Below are positions 57,311 to 64,000 of a DNA stretch of 64,000 nt, piece after piece (within the stretch, counting starts at the first letter, position 1; the number at the start of each line of letters is the position of its first letter). A model generated the notes under the pieces. The model was not told the origin of the DNA, did not search any database, and saw only the letters and a program-made list of their open reading frames with translations. The stretch covers positions 23,328,901 through 23,392,900 of the forward strand of contig OY987299.1 in assembly GCA_963920635.1 (NCBI GenBank), in the 5' to 3' direction. The position numbers and the translations under genes were made by a program. The stretch is from Pseudeuparius sepicola. Lineage: Eukaryota > Arthropoda > Insecta > Coleoptera > Anthribidae.

Positions 57311-57742
57311 TACAACTTTACATTCAGAGTGAATCATAATCGAAGCTGAACAGTCAGTTTAAATGTAAAGCCAATTTAATCTTTTTATTTGTTCTCAAAC
57401 CAATTTTTATCAAAAATTTAACTTTCAATTTCTAACTAAAAATTTAACTCTATTTTCTAGTTTATTGTATTTTATATAGTTGCTCAAGTTTAACTTTCTT
57501 CTCAAAATTGTAACATCACTCAAATTTGTGATCAATAAATTATATTGTAATAAGGTAACAGGATTTTATTGAACAGACCCAGCTATAGCAAACCTCGGTT
57601 TGTTATAATTTGAACGGCGTCGCTACAGCTTTTAACCGTTACGAGTCTTTTACTATTGACGTTTACAGATCGGTTTGACTTTTCGGGTTTAGAAGTTCCT
57701 TTTTGTTGAGATTTAGAGAGATTTATATTATTGAGTGTAAAA

Positions 57743-57809
57743 ATGGTTCGGCTATGTGCAGTGTGTTGGAAAATTGACAGCTTAAACCCAAATACCATAC
57801 ATTTCATAG
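57743..57809 (+). pseudogene. First exon of a second THAP-type gene fragment
   Basis: ATG then VRLCAVCWKIDSLNPNT, ending at ATAG|GTAAGT, a strong donor. The Cys-x2-Cys start and exon end match the fragment at 48722. No second exon was found downstream on this strand. Confidence 0.5.
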
Positions 57810-58230
57810 GTAAGTTTGGACTTCCCTTAATGACTCTTGTCGGCCGCCATATTCCGGCCAAAACCCATTCACCTTGCTCCCTCACCCGGCACCGTCGCAA
57901 GGTTGGGTAGCTGAAAGAGATGAGTCATCCAAGGGAGGTGGTCCTATTAAGGCGCCAAATTCGAATTTGAAGATGTCAACTTGGTAAATTTGGTAACAAA
58001 CACTTTAAAATGACTGTTTACATTTTTATAGTTCATGGTTTTACAAAACGGATAATAATCTACCAGAGTGAAAGTCACATTTTAAGGGCTTTTGGTGCAT
58101 TTTGATATCTACCGTAAATGCCAATAATTATTTCTTACTTGCCATAAAACTTTCTGATTTTAAGGTGCTTACGTTTAATCACATAAAATTGTTGTGTATA
58201 AAACTCTCTAAACAGTCCAAATCAAACCCA

Positions 58231-58377
58231 CTAAGACTGTGTAGGAACAAAATCTCTTTTGATGTCCTTAACCCACTTTTCCCTTAAAATGGGGTCTTTA
58301 GGGAAGGAAAATGCGGACACTGTAGGACCGCCTTTGTAGTTTCCCTTGCAGTTGGGAACGGAACACGTCCACGGCAT
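58231..58377 (-). pseudogene. THAP zinc-finger fragment
   Basis: 48 codons from ATG: MPWTCSVPNCKGNYKG, SAFSFPKDPILREKWVK, then DFVPTQS and a stop. C-x4-C, F.FP and the invariant W fit the N-terminal half of a THAP domain. The second half (C-x2-H) is not intact: GFDLDCLESF-like residues continue in another frame. It is likely a dead P-element-type transposase or THAP gene copy. Confidence 0.75.
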
Positions 58378-58399
58378 GATTTAAATAAGTCCGAAACCA

Positions 58400-61300
58400 T
58401 AGACACACCTAACCTATAAACTAAAATTGAATTTTAATCACTTTATTCTGAATCACTGCTGTTTTACCACCTTATTAATAAAACTCCACGTCCTGTATTA
58501 CTAAAAAAACACAGTCAAAAACACAATAAACACAACAAACGTTCTTTAAAACAGGAAAATCGCCAGACAAGTAAACGTAAACAACTACAAAAAGCTACCA
58601 CTCTGATGACGTAGTGACGCTTCGCGTCGCCAGCTGGCGGGCCTTTATCACTGCGACATAATAATGTTGGCGTGTAAATTGGTAGTTTATGAATGAATTG
58701 CTCGGTCCATGGTTTTTTTATGTGTCTATGAGTAACACAGACATCGATAATAATAGTTGGTGTCAGGTGTGGGGTGAACTGTACAGGCATACCCGAACGA
58801 AACCCACCTAAACACTGATTTTCGGAGACATACGGAATCGGTCGAAGTTGCGCAATTTGGTGTCGATTACCATGCTGAAAATAAATTTAAACTATTTTTT
58901 TGTTTAGAAAACAATCGAGCAAACTGAATATTTTAATTTTCGTTTTAATTTGTATTTAACAAAAACCAAAGATTCTGAACATTTCTAACTTAAATATTAT
59001 TAGGACCATTTTTTTCTAGGAATTCAATGGTGCTATCAATTATTTTTTCTTAAGGGCGTCATGTCAGATGTTTACATTTTTGAATAGAAGATTTTTTCTG
59101 ATGAAAATGATTTACTACTTTTTTACTTTTGAATTCATTTTCGAATATATCAAAATGTTAACATGACCAAAACAAGTGAATAAGGATCAAGAATTTGTAG
59201 CCTTTAAAAAAAAATAACCAGGTATCCAACTAATATTTTCGATGAGAATCCATCCAGTGAAGAAATAGATACTTCTGAATTTGTCGGCTCCTCATAATAT
59301 AGCGCCCATAATATTCAATCTTTGAAAACGGAACTGAGATAAAAAAAACAACCAATGTGATATTTACACAGCTAGTGGGATTCAATATTCCAACTCTTAC
59401 GCTTATCAATAATTGCTACGTTTCCCTAACTTGGACCAATAGTGTCGATAAAATCTACCAGAAATGACAGGTGGTGTCAGTAAAGACGTGACGTGAAAAC
59501 GGCAGTGAAGACACCTTATTTTCGGACGTATTGTTCCTAATACTACAATTTTACGCGATCGTTTTGCATAAAGAAATAGACAAAGGGTGCAATCAAAAAA
59601 ATACCTCTTGGTAATCAAGGCTGCTGGACCCACACTTAGCGGTTGAATTTTAGCTTAATTGTACTGGTAAGGCTTCAGAATTTTTAGGTAGCGGGGTGAA
59701 CACGTGGATTGCCGGTCTGAGTCTCGGGAAACTACCAAACTAACCAAATTGGGAATTTTTTGAAAGTAGCGGTAGTGGAGCGATGGATGCAGGTTTTTTA
59801 ATAAAATCTATGTGCGGGAAAACGTAATTTATTTGATTTTTGGAAAATGCACCGTACCGTTTGTGGAATATTAATTAGGGAATTGTTAACACCACTATAT
59901 GAAACCGTTTTCAAGATGAGTACGACCCCAACAATTTAAAATATAGTTCTGATTACGGCCCTGTCCTCCGTCACCTATCAATAATATCAATATGGGCGAC
60001 GCTTAGGGAAATCTAGGGACATGAAATATTTACCTGTCACAATTTAGTGTACAATTAAAGAGCGTTTTCAGATTATTTCGACGCGTATAAAGTAAAAATA
60101 AAAATGTTAAATAGCTAGTGTCAGGTGTGGGGTCAAATACTCTATCAAAAACTCAAACTCAATAGATGCAAAAATATATTTTTTGAATTTCTATACGCCG
60201 AATTTCAGAAAAAAATGTTTTGAATTAAGCTTAAAGTTCATCTTATGCTCTAGTTTAGTAAACATATTTCCAAAAATAAGTAATTAATACGTACTTAAAT
60301 AAAAATCAGGAACATTTGAAAAAAATTAAACGATCTCATTATTTTTACCTTTTATTCAGACTTTTTTCCTATACCTACTTTATTTGTTTTCTTAACGGGA
60401 ATTGAGTGATAAATAATTGACCGCCATCCCAGAACCTCCATCTTTTCAGGCAAATCTAAACAACATCGCTAAGTGATGGATTTATGGCCTTAAGTTTTTC
60501 CATCGACAACGTAAAATATAATTTTTGGAAACCCAACATCTAATTATAGCCCAACCGCAATTTATACACATTCTAAATGTTGCATAAACAATCCTGCGAA
60601 TTCGGGTCCAACGAAAAAGAAAAGTATCTAAAAGCGGTATTAATAGGATGTGAGAACGGGATTTTATCTAGTTACCACTTTGTTGTGGGATCACTGCTAT
60701 CATAATAGGGAAGTTGACGATTTTCCAAAATTGGCATTATTTGTTTTCTTTTGCGGTTCAGAGTTCAGTTATTTTTCTTCATTACCAAATATAACGATTT
60801 TTCCGAAAATTACGTCATAATGTATTTGTACTATGTAAATAAATCCTATCGAAATTTGATGGAATGTAAATCAGGCTTTCCTGGTCATAAGCTCCAGGGT
60901 TCTTCAAAGCTTTTAAATTATTGCTTTTTATAGTAGCAGTGACTTAGTGTTGAATAATTAATAACTAGATGCAATAAAATCAGTTGGCATAAGCGATAAG
61001 TTTAGCGACATAAATTTCGCCTGCAGTATGTATGGATCTTGGACAATCTTTTCCAAAATCACCATAGTACATACTTGTCTCTGTTTCTCAGAAAATTCTT
61101 AGAAAAACGACCGAAACCAAGTTCAAAACACTTCTTACTACGTTAAAGCTGTTTTTCCAGGTATTCTAGGCAGATTTTCAAACATAACATAATTTTTGCT
61201 ATTATAACTCTAAAGTACCGTTGTGATTGTTATAATGAGAGTTGATTTAAATGGTCTTATTAGTTTACAATTCTCGGAAAAAAGTTAACCTAAAAATTTA

Positions 61301-62060
61301 AATAACCTAAAAATTTTAAATCTTCTTCCGCCAAATCGCAAAACATAACCGATAAGTCTTCTTCTTCCTAAGCCACAAAACATAGGTAACTGATGAATTA
61401 TTGTAGATCAGGATTATTGAAGACTTGTCACTTTGCGTTCGGCAATATTCGGCCCTACAATGACGTATTTTTACATTCGGCTCTCATTCGGAAATTCAAA
61501 TTTTATTTTCAAATTATGGGCTTTGGAAAGAATTAATAGAACAACAACGCCTATATGTAGACATGTATATTAATCATAGTCCTTTCTAACACCGCTGTTT
61601 TGAAAATTTGGTAAAAGGAATTGGTTGCTCCAAGGACATTTTTAACATGATTTGTTAAATCCGCCAAACTTTTGACCGATAATTATTGCAATTATGATTA
61701 ACATTAGTTGAAAAACTGCGCTAATAATGAAATTAAAAGAGCGAATGCAAAGAAAAAGTCGTGGAAATATTTAAATAACATGTATAATTGAATTAAAGTT
61801 TACCCCACTAACATCTCAAAACCATCTTCATGAACTACTGAGAATCATCGACTTAGGAAATTTGACGGTTGATTTTAGAACAAAATATCTAGCTACACAC
61901 TCGCATCAACTGACAATATATTTTCTACATCTACTGAACACCAAAATTCTTATACTTAAAATGGTTGAAATAAATCCTTCATACGGCCACCATTTTCTTC
62001 AAAGACTATTCAGACTTGGAGCCTTGGAGTTTTTCTATATGCTAATATGATTGTAGCTGA
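58400..62060. other. Intron DNA, no recognised feature
   Basis: AT-rich. GTGTCAGGTGTGGGGT occurs twice in the same orientation (58757 and 60118), meaning unknown. A GACGCTTCGCGTC palindrome lies near 58616. No gene or bounded element was recognised. Confidence 0.45.
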
Positions 62061-62064
62061 TAAT

Positions 62065-63455
62065 AGTTATTTATGTACCAAGGCACTGAAGTTCAACTTT
62101 TTATGACTCATGTGGAATTTAGTTTCCGAGGCCTCTTGCCGAGGCAAATAAACCACATAAGTCATAAAAAGAACTTCAGTGCCGAGGTACATATTATATA
62201 TATTTTGAAATCGAAAAGTTTTAAAATAATTATACGTGATCACTCGCCCAGGGGCCAACTGCGCGCGGCGTTGCTTGACTTTAACGATCGCTCTACCTAG
62301 GTCAAGTATGATAAGACAATGCGCCTTTGAACAGAAAAACCAAACTGCTCCTTGTTGTGCGGCCTCCGTAACAAATCTATTGATATTCAAACCTACTAAA
62401 ATATTTATATCCTAAAAGATTGCGCTGCTATAGGTAACAATTTCGCAGTGTGTACGAAAAGTTAAATAGGGCTTTATCGGCCGGATTTTGAATATTTGGT
62501 CACTTTTGACGGGCGATACGCGACTGAATTTAAGATGCCAACGCCCCGACGGGACTATGCGAACTAATATATGGGCCATCGTCACCATGGGAACGGTGCT
62601 AGCCACCGGGTCTACACTGCGTTGTTCTTTGTTGTTGTTCATTGTTGGCATGGCCCATAGACTAGTTTAGCATTGAGCCTATAGGGGGAATATTTCTTAT
62701 ATGCAATGGCGTATAGCTCCGCGTCTGACGTTTGATGTTTACATCTCGCCAAGGCCTACTTATTGAAAAAATCGTACAATCTTCAGTGCCGATTTCTGAG
62801 CTTTTAATGACGATTTTGGGACACTTTACTGCCGATTTCAAGAAATAGTTATTTATGTACCAAGGCACTGAAGTTCAACTTTTTATGACTCATGTGGAGT
62901 TTAGTTGCTGAGACCTCTGGCCGAGGCAAATAAACCACATGAGTCATAAAAAGAACTTCAGTGCCGAGATACATATTATATTTTTTTTGAAATCGGAAAA
63001 AAATGTTTTATTAGGCAACAAAATAATATTAAGGGATCACCCGTCCAAGAACCGACTACGCGCGGCGTTGCTTGACTTTGACGATCGCTCTACCTAGGAC
63101 AAGTATGATGACACACGGCACCTTCTGACAGAAAAACCAAACTGCTGCTTCTTGTGCAGCCTACGCAACAAATCTATTGATACTCAAATTTACTAAAATA
63201 TGTATACTGAAGGATTGCGCTTCTATAGGAAACAATTTCGCAATGTGTACGAAAAGTTAAATGAGCCTTTATCGGTCGGGTTTTGAATATTTGGTCACTT
63301 TTGACGGGCGATTTCTCCGCGTCTGACGTTTGATGTTTACATCTCGCCAAGGCCTACTTATTGAAAAAATCGTACAATAATGGGCTACATTATTGTACGA
63401 TTTCTGTGCTTTTAATGACGATTTTGGGACACTTTACTGCCGATTTCAAGAAAAA
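62065..63455 (+). repeat. Two tandem copies of a palindrome-headed repeat
   Basis: Units 62065-62846 and 62847-63455, same orientation. Each starts GTTATTTATGTACCAAGGCA with a head palindrome (CTTTTTATGACTCATGTGG / CCACATGAGTCATAAAAAG, CACTGAAGTT / AACTTCAGTGCCGA), then GACGATCGCTCTACCTAGG, TTTGACGGGCGAT, TCTCGCCAAGGCCTACTTAT and GCCGATTTCAAGAAA. Unit 1 has about 200 extra bp (62516-62716) with short ATACGC/GCGTAT ends. A third, diverged copy is at 42391-43200. Confidence 0.75.
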
Positions 63456-64000
63456 ATATTTATTTCTCTTTTTCATTACAATAATTGTTCTTCTTTGATA
63501 TTTCTAGAAATCATTTTAATAACAATTCGAAATACCAAATCTTCATATTTTAATTCTTCGACACATTATGTAATGTCACTGTCAAAGTAAAATTTTTACA
63601 AACCTTATAGGATGTCCACAAAAAATCATTGCTGTCAACTTAAAAAAGGAAATTTTCCTACAAGTTCTAACATTCTATTGAAACCACTTTTAAGCAAGCG
63701 ATCACTAAAAATATGGTCGATAAATAAATGTATACTATTGTTGTAAAATATATTCCTACCTCTCTCAAGACTTGCAGTATAACTTATTGCAATTGCGTGA
63801 TACTGAAAGATACATGTGGAAAACGTATCACGTATGGCGTGTTCCAAAGCAGGCGGATCAATTCTGAATATTTTATAAACGCTTTAGTCACGGAAAAAGA
63901 CTTATCGATAAAACGTTTAACCCTTCTGTGCAGGTTCAAAGTTCAAAAGACGGGCACATTTCCTTTCTTATCGTTTATTATTATATTTAGACGGCAACTG
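63456..64000. other. Intron DNA, no recognised feature
   Basis: AT-rich; nothing supportable was seen, and no exon for the upstream part of the sky TBC domain was found here. Confidence 0.45.

Noticed and set aside
58757..60134. Direct repeat GTGTCAGGTGTGGGGT as possible LTR pair
   Set aside because: Similarity is limited to 16 bp with no TG...CA ends, primer site or coding region between.

Overview
This window is AT-rich, intron-rich and packed with transposons. It is typical of a large insect genome, not a prokaryote. The only host gene I can support is the middle of one split gene on the minus strand: five exons (43334-43480, 31491-31649, 28295-28489, 2066-2224, 42-262) that read in one continuous frame into the second half of the TBC domain and much of the TLDc domain of Skywalker/TBC1D24. 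The gene runs off both ends: earlier TBC exons should lie to the right of 64000 and the end of TLDc to the left of position 1. The order (Insecta; beetle, bug or moth not resolved) is inferred only from the protein and from repeat style.

Everything else lies in sky introns of 1.8, 26.1, 3.0 and 11.7 kb and one of more than 20.5 kb. I found no tRNA, rRNA or CRISPR. The introns hold layered mobile elements, many with readable ends and target-site duplications (TSDs): three hAT-type elements with clean 8-bp TSDs (9987-11883, 13507-14686, 44700-45830) plus a second copy of the first (45918-46931); a P-element-like miniature element with a THAP-type first exon (48307-48901); a tRNA-derived SINE with a 12-bp TSD (47050-47252); a broken Ty3/gypsy pol (36919-38376); a Penelope-like GIY-YIG fragment (34533-34742); a jockey-like reverse-transcriptase relic (35340-35790); and many Tc1/mariner-like or TACAGGGTG-ended foldback elements.

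Layout: 1-2.3 kb, two TLDc exons and small inverted repeats; 3.7-7 kb, foldback elements; 9.5-15 kb, a duplicated segment whose two copies were each split by a different hAT element, each carrying a further nested insertion; 17-22 kb, a run of mariner-type and foldback elements; 25-27 kb, two large foldbacks; 28.3-31.7 kb, two sky exons with repeats; 33.9-38.6 kb, a subterminal-repeat element followed by Penelope, LINE and gypsy relics; 41-43.5 kb, dispersed repeats and the TBC exon; 44.7-50.7 kb, hAT, hAT, SINE, P-like and a composite foldback in succession; 55-58.4 kb, a mini-hairpin and THAP fragments; 62-63.5 kb, a tandem repeat pair.

The most unusual objects are a 35-bp perfect hairpin inserted in frame beside the catalytic Glu codon of the gypsy integrase and flanked by a 7-bp TSD, with a decayed relative at 55302; a foldback family whose central loop is inverted between two copies; and a composite element whose inverted ends are each a copy of a free-standing 186-bp element. 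No gene cluster or operon-like system was seen.
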